Below the pieces are notes generated by a model. It was not told the DNA's origin, searched no databases, and saw only the letters and a program-made list of their open reading frames with translations. From contig CAWFPB010000002.1 in NCBI GenBank assembly GCA_963817755.1, forward strand, positions 744,001 through 808,000: 64,000 nucleotides of DNA. Direction: 5' to 3'. Positions 17,115-27,058 of this stretch are shown here, in pieces (the first letter of the stretch is position 1; each line of letters begins with the position of its first letter). Origin of the DNA: Oleiagrimonas sp963817755. GTDB lineage: Bacteria > Pseudomonadota > Gammaproteobacteria > Xanthomonadales > Rhodanobacteraceae. The position numbers and the translations under genes were made by a program.

Positions 17115-17577
17115 ATGACAAATGCCGTTCAACGCACCGGTTCGGTGCTGACGTGGATCGTGGTGTCAACGGCGATGGGCTGCCTGATCGCTGCGCTGAT
17201 GCGCGGCGGCCTGGAGACTCCGTCGTTGTGGCCAGCCATCGTCGCTGCAGTCCGGCACGAAGGGGTGTTCATCCTGGCCGTGGTCGACCCTGTCCACGCT
17301 GGTGGGCGCGGTGCTGGGCGACCTGCCCGGACTGCGGCATCCGCAAGCGTATGCCACCTCTGCAGAGGCCGGGGAAGGCGATGAAGGTGCCCGGGGCTGG
17401 ATGAGCCGCGAAAGCCTGGCGCTGGTCGCGGGCTGGATCTCCCTGAGTCTGCTGATGCGCTGGGCGTGGCCGTTGCCGGAGGGTGTGTGGTACCTGTTCA
17501 GCCTGTTCGGCCTGGCGCGTTGCGTTCAGCTGGGCAACCACCTGGAGTTGCGCCGGTTGGCCCGGCAGGCCAGATAG
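17115..17577 (+). pseudogene. small inner-membrane protein, frame broken near 17282
   Basis: From ATG 17115 (AAGGGAA upstream) the frame encodes MTNAVQRTGSVLTWIVVSTA and a second hydrophobic run ending GVFILAV, then becomes low-complexity and stops at 17384. Removing one G from the GTGGTCG at 17280-17286 joins it to a second frame (STLSTLVGAVLGDLPGL) that runs to 17577 with further helices (LVAGWISLSLLMRWAWPL, GVWYLFSLFGLARCVQLG). The joined product would be about 153 residues with four helices. I do not recognise the family. Alternatively two separate short genes exist, but the single-gene reading explains both halves better. Confidence 0.5.
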
Positions 17578-17602
17578 CACGCCGATCCCGATCCTGAAAT
17601 GC

Positions 17603-17640
17603 ACGAGGCGGCGCCGATCCGATCGACGCCGCCTCGTTTT
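17603..17640 (+). terminator. intrinsic terminator between the membrane protein and dps
   Basis: An 11-bp perfect stem ACGAGGCGGCG / CGCCGCCTCGT (17603-17613 with 17627-17637) followed by a run of T. It lies between convergent genes. Confidence 0.7.
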
Positions 17641-17675
17641 ATGCGAACCCGGCAGCGGGTGCCGGATGGACCGGT

Positions 17676-18430
17676 TCACTGCAGCATGGAGCGCAGCATC
17701 CAGGCAGTCTTCTCGTGGTCGCGCAGGCGCTGGGTGGCCAGGTCCGCGGTGCCTTCGTCGCCGGCCGTTTCGGCGTCCTTGACCACCTTGCGCGCGGTGG
17801 CGGCGGCGATCTCGTGGCCCTCGCGCAGCTGGTCGACCATGTCCAGCCAGGCCGGCACGCCCGGTTCCTCGGGAATGGAGGTCAGCCGCGCGAACTGGGT
17901 GTAGGAGCCGGGCGCGACCACGTCCAGGGTGCGGATGCGCTCGGCGACCTCGTCGGCCGCGGTCCACAGCGCGTTGTACTGCTGCTCGAACATTGGGAAG
18001 CTCTGAACAAGTCTACGCAGGCGACACCGTTCTGTCTGCGCGCAGATGCGTGGTGCGTCGGTGAAGGCAGGCTGGTGGCCTGTCGAGACGGCGCGCCGCG
18101 GAGCTGTGGGCAGACAGAACGGCCCCAAGCGTTTGAATAAAAAGGTCGGGGTGATGTCCAGAAGGCCCGCATGGCGGCGCGCGCGGCTTGCCCAGGCAGC
18201 CAGCCTGCGCGGCGCCACGCCCACCACCCTGCGATCCTTCTGGACATCATGCCGCCTACGTAGACTTGTTCAGAGCTTCCCTAGAGCAGGCTGTTGAACT
18301 GCGGCCCGGTGACGTTCCAGTGGAAGCTGTGGGTCTTCAGGTACAGCGAATAGGTGTCGGCGAGCAGGCGGGAAAGATCCGCGGCAATGGTTTCGCGGTC
18401 CTGCTGGGCAATACCGATGTCGATGGCCAT
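17676..18430 (-). pseudogene. dps: Dps-family ferritin-like DNA-protection protein, split by a MITE-like insertion
   Basis: The start ATG 18430 gives MAIDIGIAQQDRETIAADLS and then YLKTHSFHWNVTGPQFNSL, the Dps N-terminal helix with the ferroxidase His of helix A (HSFHWNV). At 18281 the frame enters an inserted element and meets a stop. The second half resumes at 17994 with MFEQQYNALWTAADEVAERI, including the partner acidic helix, and runs to a normal end (LRSMLQ). Without the 287-bp element both halves are in one frame and give a Dps-length product of about 155 residues, though TAA remains at the joint. As drawn, the gene cannot make a complete dodecamer-forming subunit. Dps oxidises and stores iron and shields DNA in starvation. 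Confidence 0.85.
17995..18281. mobile_element. 287-bp MITE-like element inside dps with nested inverted repeats
   Basis: The element is bounded by 29-bp terminal inverted repeats (17995-18023 and 18253-18281; 28 of 29 match), starting GGGAAGCTCTGAACAAGTCT. Inside it are two further perfect 13-bp inverted repeats: CCGTTCTGTCTGC (18027-18039 with 18110-18122) and GATGTCCAGAAGG (18153-18165 with 18236-18248). The DNA would thus fold into two hairpins within an outer stem. It carries no gene, so it would need a transposase in trans. No target-site duplication is visible. The family of the ends was not identified. Confidence 0.8.
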
Positions 18431-18606
18431 GTCACGTTCTCCTTTGCAGCTTCGAAGGATGGCGGTGCCGTCCGGCCACGCGCGTCAAGCGCATCCGTGG
18501 CGGGTGCAACGTCTTACACAATCAAGTACTTGGGGGCGCGAAGTACCCAACCGAAATGGAATCTTCCTATCCCGCCGATAGGAGCCGGCTATCATGCGCG
18601 GCTGCG

Positions 18607-21600
18607 ATGAATGCCAAGACTTCCCACGCCGAGAACCCGCCGGGCCTGCCTGCGCTGCGCAAGCGCATGGGGCATGCCTGCACGCGTGATTTCGGCCGGC
18701 TGCTGGGGCGCTGGCTGCGCCTGAAGCGCGAGCGCGGGGACGATGCGAACAAGCGGGCGGCGCTGGCGCGCGACATCGAGGCCTCGGTCGCGCGGCGCGA
18801 GGCCCGTGCGGCGATGGTGCCGAAGGTGGGACTCGACGAGAGCCTGCCGATCAGCGAGCGCGCCGACGACATCATCAAGCGCCATTCGCGGACACCAGGT
18901 GGTGGTCATCGCCGGTGAGACCGGCTCGGGCAAGACCACCCAGCTGCCCAAGCTGTGCCTGGCGGCCGGCCGTGGCGCGGCGGGCCTGATCGGCTGCACC
19001 CAGCCGCGCCGGCTGGCGGCGCGCTCGGTGGCGCGGCGCGTGGCCGAGGAGCTGGGCACGCGCGTTGGCGAGATGGTCGGCTTCCAGGTGCGCTTCACCG
19101 AGCAGGTGAGCGAGGACAGCCTGGTCAAGTTCATGACCGACGGCATTTTGCTGGCCGAGTCGCAGGGCGATCCGTGGCTGAGCGCCTACGACACGCTGAT
19201 CATCGACGAGGCGCACGAGCGCAGCCTGAACATCGATTTCCTGCTCGGGTACTTGAAGCGCCTGGCGACCAAGCGCCCCGATCTCAAGATCATCGTCACC
19301 TCGGCCACCATCGACACCGCGCGCTTCGCCGCGCACTTCGACGGTGCGCCGGTGATCGAGGTCGAGGGCCGCGCCTATCCGGTCGAGGTGCGCTGGCGGC
19401 CGGTGGAGGCCATGACCGGCGCGCGCGAGAACGTGCAGCAGGGCAGCGCCGAGCACATCGCCCTGGCGCTGGACGAGATCACCGCCGAGGACCCGCGCGG
19501 CGACGTGCTGGTGTTCCTGCCCGGTGAGCGCGAGATCCGCGATGCGCACCGCATCCTGTCGCGCCGCAACTACCGCCACACCGAAGTGATGGCGTTGTAC
19601 GCGCGGCTGTCGGCCAAGGAGCAGGACCGCGTGTTCCATCCCGGCCCGGCGCGGCGCGTGGTACTGGCCACCAACGTGGCCGAGACCTCGCTGACCGTGC
19701 CGCGCATCCGCTACGTGATCGACACCGGCGTGGCGCGCGTGAATCGCTACAGCCAGCGCAGCCAGCTCGAGCGCCTGCACGTGGAGCGAATCTCGCGCGC
19801 CGCCGCCGACCAGCGCAAGGGACGCTGCGGCCGCGTGGGGCCAGGCATCTGCGTGCGCTTGTATGACGAGACCGATTTCGACGGCCGGCCGCGCTTCACC
19901 GATCCGGAACTGCTGCGCTCCTCGCTGGCCAACGTGATCCTGCGCATGCTGAGTCTGCGACTCGGCGAAGTGGAGGATTTCCCGTTCCTGGAGGCCCCCG
20001 AGCCCAGCGCCCTGGCCGACGGCTACCGCCGCCTGGCCGAGCTGCAGGCGATCGACGAGGACCGCACGCTGACCGATATCGGCCGCGAACTGGCGCGGTT
20101 GCCCATCGACGTGCAGCTGGCGCGCATGCTCATCGAGGCCCGGCGACTCGATGCGCTCGACCCGCTGCTGGCCATCGTGTCCTTCCTCAGCGTGCAGGAC
20201 CCTCGCGAACGCCCCGCCGACAAGCGCGGCCAGGCCGATGCCGCGCACAAGGTGTTCGCCGACCCCAAGTCCGACTTCGTCGGCGTGCTCAACCTGTGGC
20301 GCGCCTACACCCAAGCGCACGAGGAACTGACCCAGTCGAAACTGCGCGACTGGTGCAGCAAGCACTTCCTCAGCTACCTGCGCATGCGCGAGTGGCGCGA
20401 ACTTCACCGGCAGGTGAAGTTGGGAGTGCGGGAATGGGGAATGGGGAATCGGGTCGGCTCCGGGCAAGTCCGCGGCAAGGGGCCGATCCGCAAAACCCAC
20501 AAGATCGCGCGAGAGCGCTACAGCGCGCCCCATTCCCCATTCCCCACTCCCCATTCCCGTCGAAGGCGAAGCCTTCGAAGCCATCCACCGCTGCCTCCTG
20601 TCCGGCCTGCCCACCCAGGTCGCGCGCCAGGACGAGAAGGGCCTCTTCCGCGGCACGCGCAATCGCAGCTTCAAGGTGTTTCCCGGCTCGGCGCTGGCCA
20701 AGTCGCCGCCGAACTGGATCTTCGCCGCACAGATCCTGGACGTGGGCGGGCGCGTGTGGGGTATGGGGTGCGCGCGCATCGAACCGCGCTGGGCCGAGGA
20801 GCAGGCCGCGCACCTGGTCAAGCGCACGCACAGCGACCCGCATTTCTCGCCCAAGCGCGGCAAGGTGGTGGCCTACGAGCAGGTTACGCTGTTCGGCCTG
20901 CACCTGGCCGAGCGCCGCATCGTCACCTTCGACCAGCAGGATCCGGCGAAGGCGCATGCGATCTTCCTGGAGCAGGCGCTGGCGACCTGCGAACTGGACA
21001 CCCGCGCCGACTTCGTGCGCGCCAACCAGCGCGTGCTGGAGAAGGCGCGCGAGCTGGAGGCCAAGCAGCGCCGCGAGGGCCTGATCAAGGAACCGGTCGA
21101 TTTGGCCGCGTTCTTCGCGGGCAAGCTGCCCGGCGATATCAGCTCGCGCAGCGCGCTGGAGAAGTGGTACGGGCGCGCCGCGCCGGCCAAGCAGGCGGCG
21201 CTGCGCTGGTCGCTGGAGGACGTGCTGGACGTCTCGCCGGACCTGGACGCCAACGCCTTTCCCGCGCGGCTGGAGCTGGACGGCCAGCGCTACCGCCTGG
21301 AATACCGCTTCGTGCCCGGCGACGAGGCCGACGGCGTCACCCTGCACCTGCCGCTGGCGCTGCTCAACGCCGTGCCCGACGTGCGCTGCCAGTGGCTGGT
21401 GCCGGGCCTGCTGGTGGACAAGGTGGCCGCGCTGATCCGCGGCCTGCCCAAGAGCCTGCGGCGCAACTTCGTGCCGGCGCCGGACTTCGCGCGCGCCTTC
21501 TGCGAGGCCGAGGCCGCGCGCGACGAGCCGCTGCATGCGGTGCTGGCGGCCTACCTGGCGCGCGTGACCGGCGTGGAGGTGGGCCCGGGCGACTTCGCCG

Positions 21601-22610
21601 GCATCGAGCTGCCGGCGCATTTCGCCATGCGCTTTCGCCTGCACGACGAGCACGGCAAGACCCTGGCCACTTCGCGCAGCCTGAAGGCCTTGCGCGGGGC
21701 GTGGATGGCCGATGCGCGCGACGCCTTCTCGCGTCGCGCCGACGCCGACCTCACCCGCGAGGACGTGGACACCTGGGACTTCGAGGACCTGCCCGAGGTG
21801 GTGCGCTCGGAGGGCGACCTGGATGCGTATCCGGCCCTGGTCGACCAGGGCACCTCGGTGGCGCTGCGCGTGTTCGAGCGCCGCGAGGAGGCGCGGGCCG
21901 AACACGTGCAGGGCGTCGAGCGCCTGCTGCGCCTGGCGCTGGCGCCGGCCATCAAGCAGGCGCGGCGCAAGCTGCCGATCGACCACGTGTCGGCGTTGAA
22001 ATTCGCCCCGCTGGGCAGCGTCGACGGCCTGCGCGAGGACCTGGTCGAGGGCGGCCTGGCCGACCTGCTGGCCGAGGCGGAACGGAACGTGCGCTCCCGC
22101 GCCGATTTCGAGGCACTGAAGGAATCGTTCAGCCGCGGCCTGTTCGCCGCCGCGGTCGAACGCCTGACATGCGCCGAGCCGATCATCGCCGAGCAGGCCG
22201 AGCTCAAGCCGTGGCTGGAGCCGCCGATGATGGGCTTTGCCGCGGCCAGCTACGAGGACCTGCAAGAGCAGCTGGATGCGCTGCTGGCGCCGGGTTTCCT
22301 GCGCGAGTTGCCCCTTGCGCGCCTGCAGGAGATTCCGCGCTACCTCAAGGCCATGCGCCTGCGCGCCGAACGCCTGCAGCAGGACCCGAAGAAGGACACC
22401 CAACGCCTGCTGCAGGTGCTGCCGTACTGGCGCGCCTGGCTGGAACTGCGCGCGGCCGGGGAGGGCGGCGAGGATGTCGCGGACCTGCGCTGGATGACCG
22501 AGGAATACCGCGTCTCGCTGTTCGCCCAGGAGCTGGGCACCGCGGTCACGGTCTCGCCCAAGCGCATGGCGCGTGCCCTGCACAAGGCCCGGCGCGACGG
22601 CGATGCCTGA
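18607..22610 (+). pseudogene. hrpA: HrpA-type DEAH-box ATP-dependent RNA helicase, interrupted by a frameshift and a repeat insertion
   Basis: The gene begins at ATG 18607 (MNAKTSHAENPPGL). Near 18880 one extra base (aagCgccatt) shifts the frame; after it the helicase core is intact: Walker A GETGSGKTT, DEAH box IIDEAHERS, SAT motif IVTSATIDTARF, and the motif VI region. Near 20424-20558 an inserted GGGAATG repeat (separate entry) again changes frame, after which the HrpA C-terminal region runs from about PVEGEAFEAIHRCLL to the stop at 22610. Joined, the protein would be roughly 1,290 residues, as in E. coli HrpA (1,300), which processes fimbrial mRNA and rescues stalled ribosomes. As drawn, no complete product is made; the reading frame from 20676 could at most yield the C-terminal half. 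Confidence 0.85.
20424..20558. repeat. inverted-repeat element built of GGGAATG heptamers, inserted in hrpA
   Basis: The left arm (about 20429-20453) carries tandem GGGAATG-like units (GCGGGAATGGGGAATGGGGA), and the right arm (about 20526-20558) the complementary CATTCCC units (CCCCATTCCCCATTCCCCAC). About 70 bp of unrelated sequence lies between. It sits where HrpA homologues have only a short variable linker, so it is an insertion. Repeats of this heptamer are known in Xanthomonadaceae intergenic DNA; finding one inside a coding region is unusual. Exact ends are uncertain by several bases. Confidence 0.7.
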
Positions 22611-22672
22611 GCGCATGAGCTTCTGAGTGGCGGCCATTTCGCCGCGTGCATGCTTCGTACTACGCTGACCCC

Positions 22673-24772
22673 ATGGCACGTTCGCAGCCCACGCCCGAGC
22701 AGGTCCCCACCGTGCCGCCGCAGCTGCGCGCGGCACGGGACGCGTGCGCGGGGCTGCCGGACGAGCGGCGCGAGCGGCTGGAGCTGACGCTGCAGATGCT
22801 CAAGGAGCTGGGCTGCGACGCGGAAACCCGGGCGTCGGCCGCGTGGTTTGCGCTGGCCAGTCATGACGAGGCCGCGTGGGCGGCGGCGCGCAAGGACCTG
22901 CCCGAGCCCCTGGTCCGGCTGGTCGAGGGCCAGTTCGCCGCCGAGAAGGTCTGGGCGCTGCATGCCGAACGCAGCGGTGCCAGCGAGGGCCTGCGCCGCC
23001 TGCTGCTGGCGATCATCCGAGACGTGCGCGTGGTGTTCGTGCTGCTGGTGCGCCAGCTGCTTCGCATGCGCCGGGCATCGAAGCTGCCGGCCGAGGACGC
23101 CCGCCGCCTGGCGAACCTGACCGCCGACATCCACGCTCCGCTGGCCAACCGTCTGGGCATCTGGCAGCTGAAATGGGAACTGGAGGACCTGGCGTTCCGC
23201 TTCCAGCAGCCACAGCTGTACAAGCGCATCGCCAAACTGCTCGACGAACGCCGCGTGGACCGCGAGCGCTTCATCGGCGAGTGCATCGACACCCTGGGCA
23301 CCGCCCTGCGCGAGGCCGGCATCGAGGCGGAGATCGCCGGTCGGCCCAAGCACATCTACTCGATCTGGAAGAAGATGCAGAAAAAGCATCTGGACTTCAG
23401 CGAGCTCTATGACATCCGCGCGCTGCGCGTGCTGGTCGAGAACGTGTCCGACTGCTACGCCGCACTGGGCGTGGTGCATGGCCTGTGGCCGCACATCCCC
23501 AAGGAGTTCGACGACTACATCGCGCGCCCCAAGCAGAACGGCTACCAGTCGCTGCACACCGCGGTGCTCGGCCCCGGCGGGCGCACCCTGGAGGTGCAGA
23601 TCCGCACCCACGCCATGCATCACGACAACGAGCTGGGCGTGGCCGCGCACTGGCGCTACAAGGAAGGCGGCTCGGCCGATGCGCAGTTCGAGAAGCGCGT
23701 GGCCTGGCTGCGTTCGCTGCTGGAGTCGCGCAGCGACGACGATGCCGGCCTGATGGACGACTTCGAGACCGCGCTGGAGGAAGACCGCGTCTACGTGCTG
23801 ACCCCGCGCGGCGAGGTGGTGGACATGTCGCGCGGCGCCACGGTGCTGGACTTCGCCTACCACATCCATACCGACGTCGGGCACCGCTGCCGTGGCGCCA
23901 AGGTCAACGGCCGCATCGTGCCGCTGACCTTCCAGCCGCGCAGCGGCGACCGCGTGGAGATCCTCACCTCCAAGGCGGCCGAGCCCAGCCGCGACTGGCT
24001 GTCGCCGCACACCGGCTACCTGCACACCGGACGCGCCCGCGACAAGGTGCGCGCGTGGTTCCGCCGCCGCGAGCATGCCGCCAACCTGCAGGCCGGCAAG
24101 CAGGTCCTGGAGCGCGAGCTCAAGCGCCTGGCACTGAGCCACGTGGAACCGGAGCAACTGGCGCCGAAGCTGGGCCTGCAGCATGCCGAGGAATTGCTGG
24201 TGGCGCTGGCGCTGGGTGAGATCTCTCCCGGGCAGGTCGCACGCGTGCTGACCGAGCCGGAAGCGCCCGAACCCGCGCCGAAGCCGCCGCCCCCGCACCG
24301 GCGCGGCCGCGTCGATCCCGGCGCCATGCGCGTGCAGGGCGTGGGCGACCTGATGACCACCCTGGCGCGCTGCTGCCAGCCGCTGCCGGGCGATCCGGTG
24401 CGCGGCTACATCACCAAGGGCCGCGGGGTGACGGTGCACCGCGCCGATTGCCCGGGCCTGGCGCGCCTGGCCCGGCGTGATCCCAAGCGCGTGATCGAGG
24501 TGACCTGGGGGCACGCGTCCGAGCGCGCCTACGAGGTCGACATCCGCATCAGCGGCTATGATCGCAAGGGCCTGCAGAAGGATGTCACCGGCCTGATCAC
24601 CAACGCCGGCACGCCCATCGTCGCCTCGTCCAGCCGCGTGTTCGCGCGTACCGGCGAGGCGCAGATGAACTACACCCTGCGGGTGCACGACTACGAGCAG
24701 CTTTCGGCCCTGCTGACGCGCCTGGAAGCGCTGCCCAACGTGATCGAGGTGCAGCGTCTGGCTGGTGGCTGA
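22673..24772 (+). CDS. relA: RelA, ribosome-associated GTP pyrophosphokinase (ppGpp synthetase I)
   Basis: A 699-residue RelA/SpoT homologue. The N-terminal hydrolase-like domain lacks the HD metal motif, so it should not degrade ppGpp. The synthetase domain has GRPKHIYSIWKKM and EFDDYIARPKQNGYQSLHT with EFDD, the acidic variant typical of monofunctional RelA and not the RxKD of bifunctional enzymes. A TGS domain (VYVLTPRGEVVDM), a zinc-finger-like region with ARCCQPLPGD, and a C-terminal ACT domain follow. The start is ATG 22673; GTG 22646 is possible. RelA senses uncharged tRNA on stalled ribosomes. It lies 62 bases after hrpA on the same strand. Confidence 0.93.
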   Translation: MARSQPTPEQVPTVPPQLRAARDACAGLPDERRERLELTLQMLKELGCDAETRASAAWFALASHDEAAWAAARKDLPEPLVRLVEGQFAAEKVWALHAERSGASEGLRRLLLAIIRDVRVVFVLLVRQLLRMRRASKLPAEDARRLANLTADIHAPLANRLGIWQLKWELEDLAFRFQQPQLYKRIAKLLDERRVDRERFIGECIDTLGTALREAGIEAEIAGRPKHIYSIWKKMQKKHLDFSELYDIRALRVLVENVSDCYAALGVVHGLWPHIPKEFDDYIARPKQNGYQSLHTAVLGPGGRTLEVQIRTHAMHHDNELGVAAHWRYKEGGSADAQFEKRVAWLRSLLESRSDDDAGLMDDFETALEEDRVYVLTPRGEVVDMSRGATVLDFAYHIHTDVGHRCRGAKVNGRIVPLTFQPRSGDRVEILTSKAAEPSRDWLSPHTGYLHTGRARDKVRAWFRRREHAANLQAGKQVLERELKRLALSHVEPEQLAPKLGLQHAEELLVALALGEISPGQVARVLTEPEAPEPAPKPPPPHRRGRVDPGAMRVQGVGDLMTTLARCCQPLPGDPVRGYITKGRGVTVHRADCPGLARLARRDPKRVIEVTWGHASERAYEVDIRISGYDRKGLQKDVTGLITNAGTPIVASSSRVFARTGEAQMNYTLRVHDYEQLSALLTRLEALPNVIEVQRLAGG

Positions 24773-24847
24773 ACACGCCCGGCCGGGGTGCGAAGATGTT
24801 GCGGATGCGGTGCTAAGCTGCCCGGGTTACCGGTTCTGAGTTCCGCC

Positions 24848-26530
24848 ATGGGCGAGCGACGCCAACCCGAATCCCGCCGACGTGCCGAACCGAGCCTCGG
24901 CAATCTCGACCAGGTCCAGGGCGAAGCGCCCGCCAAGTCGCCTGCACCCGCCTCCGCCAAGGCGGCCGCGTCCGCCGCGCCGAGCTTGCCCGGCGAAAAG
25001 CGTGCGCGTCCGGGCAGGCCCCCCGCCAAGCCCGGGCGGCGCTGGAAGTGGCCGCTGCTGGCGGCCATCGTGGTGATGCTGGCCAGCCTGGTCCTGATCT
25101 TCCACAAGCCCCTGCGCAGCCGCTTCATGGCCTATTTTCCGCGCACCCAGCTCAACACCCTGCTGGTGCGGGCCGACAAGGCGCTGGCTGCCGGCAAGCT
25201 GGAAGGTAACGACGGCAATAGCGCGCGCGAGCTGTACGGTGCCGTGCGCGCCCTGGAGCCGGACAACGAACACGCCATCGAGGGCCTGCGCAAGGTCGGC
25301 AACGCCGAACTCGAACGCGCCCGCAAGGCCATTGCCGCGCACGATTACGCCACCGCGCAAACCTCGCTGGAGGATGCGCGCAGCCTGCTGGGCGGCGGCG
25401 ATGCGGTGCGCACCCTGGCGCAGCAGCTGATCCAGGCACGGCAGTCGCAGGCGCAGACGGCGGGACTGATTGCCCAGGCGCGCAAGGCCCTTGCGCAGGG
25501 CCAGCTGGACGGCGACGAGGGGGCGGCGGCGCTGTACCGACAGGCGCTGCAGGCCGAACCCGACAATGCGGTCGCCCGCCACGGGCTGGACAAGGTCGGT
25601 GACGCACTGGCCGCGCAGGCGCGCACCGCGCTTTCCGACGGGAAACTCGATCACGCCGACGACCTGATCGGCCGGATCGCCTCGTTGATGCCCACCTATG
25701 GTGACCTGCCCGCGTTGCGTGCCGCACTCTCGCAGGCGCGCCAGAAAACCCGGGCCGCGGTCGACGGCCACCTGAGCAAGGCCGACGAAGCCCTGCGCGC
25801 CGGCAAGGTCAGCGGTCCGGGCGACGACAACGCCCTGGCGCAGTACCAGGCCGTGCTGCAGATCGATCCCGGCAACGTCAAGGCGAAGGCCGGCCTGGGA
25901 CAGGTGGCGCAGGCACTGTTGCTGCGCGCCAGTGCCTCGATCGACGCCACCGACTTCGGCGATGCCTCGCAACTGATCGACCAGGCGGCGAAGCTGGCGC
26001 CGCACTCGGCCGACCTGGCCGCGGCGCGATCGCGGTTGCAGGCGGCCCAGGCGCAGGCCGCCCAGGCTGCTGCCTCGCACCTGGATCCGCAGCAGAAGGC
26101 GCGCGTGGCCAAGCTGCTGACGCGTGCGCAGGCCGCGCTCAAGGCCGGTGACATCCTGACCCCGCCGGGTGCCAGTGCCTACGACCTGTACAGCGAGGTG
26201 CTGAACATCGACGGCAGCAACCCGGACGCGCTGCAGGGCCTGCAGGGCCTGGCCGCGCACGCGACGGCCCGATTCAACCGCGCTCTGGGCGCGGGCGACC
26301 TGCCCGAGGCCGGAAAGATGCTCGACGTGCTCGGCCAGCTGGTGCCGGGCGATGCCTCGCACCAGGCACTGCGCCGACGCCTGGCCGATGCCTGGCTGGA
26401 CCGCGCCGAGAAGAGCCTGGGGGCCGGTGACCGCGAAGCCGCGCGCCAGGCCCTGGACGCGGCCAGCAAGCTGCGTCCGGACGCACCGCGCGTCCAGTCG
26501 CTGCGTACGCGGATCAACGGCAATAGCTGA
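24848..26530 (+). CDS. TPR-type repeat protein with one membrane anchor
   Basis: A 560-residue protein from ATG 24848. A 65-residue Ala/Pro-rich cytoplasmic head leads into a single transmembrane helix (about 68-86, WPLLAAIVVMLASLVLIF). The rest is periplasmic and made of four imperfect repeats of about 110-150 residues, each with a block like 'ADKALAAGKL....A..LY..VL.-P-N--A--GL--V' (for example LSKADEALRAGKVSGPG and LTRAQAALKAGDILTPP), i.e. TPR-like helical pairs. No catalytic motif. Such proteins act as assembly platforms at the envelope. I do not recognise a named family, and no partner is obvious from the neighbours. Confidence 0.72.
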   Translation: MGERRQPESRRRAEPSLGNLDQVQGEAPAKSPAPASAKAAASAAPSLPGEKRARPGRPPAKPGRRWKWPLLAAIVVMLASLVLIFHKPLRSRFMAYFPRTQLNTLLVRADKALAAGKLEGNDGNSARELYGAVRALEPDNEHAIEGLRKVGNAELERARKAIAAHDYATAQTSLEDARSLLGGGDAVRTLAQQLIQARQSQAQTAGLIAQARKALAQGQLDGDEGAAALYRQALQAEPDNAVARHGLDKVGDALAAQARTALSDGKLDHADDLIGRIASLMPTYGDLPALRAALSQARQKTRAAVDGHLSKADEALRAGKVSGPGDDNALAQYQAVLQIDPGNVKAKAGLGQVAQALLLRASASIDATDFGDASQLIDQAAKLAPHSADLAAARSRLQAAQAQAAQAAASHLDPQQKARVAKLLTRAQAALKAGDILTPPGASAYDLYSEVLNIDGSNPDALQGLQGLAAHATARFNRALGAGDLPEAGKMLDVLGQLVPGDASHQALRRRLADAWLDRAEKSLGAGDREAARQALDAASKLRPDAPRVQSLRTRINGNS

Positions 26531-26631
26531 ACCCGGGCTTACGGATACCCCTGGCAGTCTAACTTTGGTTGCACAGACAGCCATCGTCCGTTCTGGAATT
26601 CTTGAAGTCGATCATCAAGAGGTGACGGATC

Positions 26632-27033
26632 GTGACACTGTTCGGGGTGGAAATCATGGCAGTGCTGGCGGCCGCCGGATCCAGTTTCGTGCTGGGCAGT
26701 CTCTGGTACGGTTTCGTGTTCCAGAAGGTGTGGTGCCGGGAAGCCGGCATCGACCCGGCCCGGCCACCACCCTTCCTGCGTACCTTCGGCGGGGCCTTCG
26801 TCCTGAGTTTGCTGGCCGCGTTCGTGTTTTCCAAGTTTCTCGGTCCGCGGCCGGAACTGCCGTTGGCGGTGGGCGCGGGCTTCTTGGCCGGCCTGGCCTG
26901 GGTCGCCGCCAGCTTCGGCATCAACTACCTGTTCTCGCAGCGCAGCCTGAAGCTGTTCCTGCTCGATGGCGGCTACCACACGCTGCAGTTCACCGCCTAC
27001 GGGCTGGTGCTGGGCATCTGGCCGCTGGTGTGA
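26632..27033 (+). CDS. DUF1761-type small membrane protein
   Basis: A 133-residue protein with four hydrophobic segments. The N-terminal helix with VLGSLWYGFVFQKVWCREAG and the ending FTAYGLVLGIWPLV match the DUF1761 family as I know it. Function of the family is unknown. It is convergent with bioA, 25 bases apart, with no obvious hairpin between them. Confidence 0.7.
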   Translation: MTLFGVEIMAVLAAAGSSFVLGSLWYGFVFQKVWCREAGIDPARPPPFLRTFGGAFVLSLLAAFVFSKFLGPRPELPLAVGAGFLAGLAWVAASFGINYLFSQRSLKLFLLDGGYHTLQFTAYGLVLGIWPLV

Positions 27034-27058
27034 GCACGGGCGGCGACGCGGCGCCGCA

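Noticed and set aside
20424..20558. Heptamer array considered as a CRISPR
   Set aside because: The units are 7 bp, contiguous and arranged as an inverted repeat without spacers; no cas gene is near.
18875..24688. Several long - strand open frames opposite hrpA and relA
   Set aside because: Antisense shadows of GC-rich coding DNA; low-complexity translations and no conserved motif.
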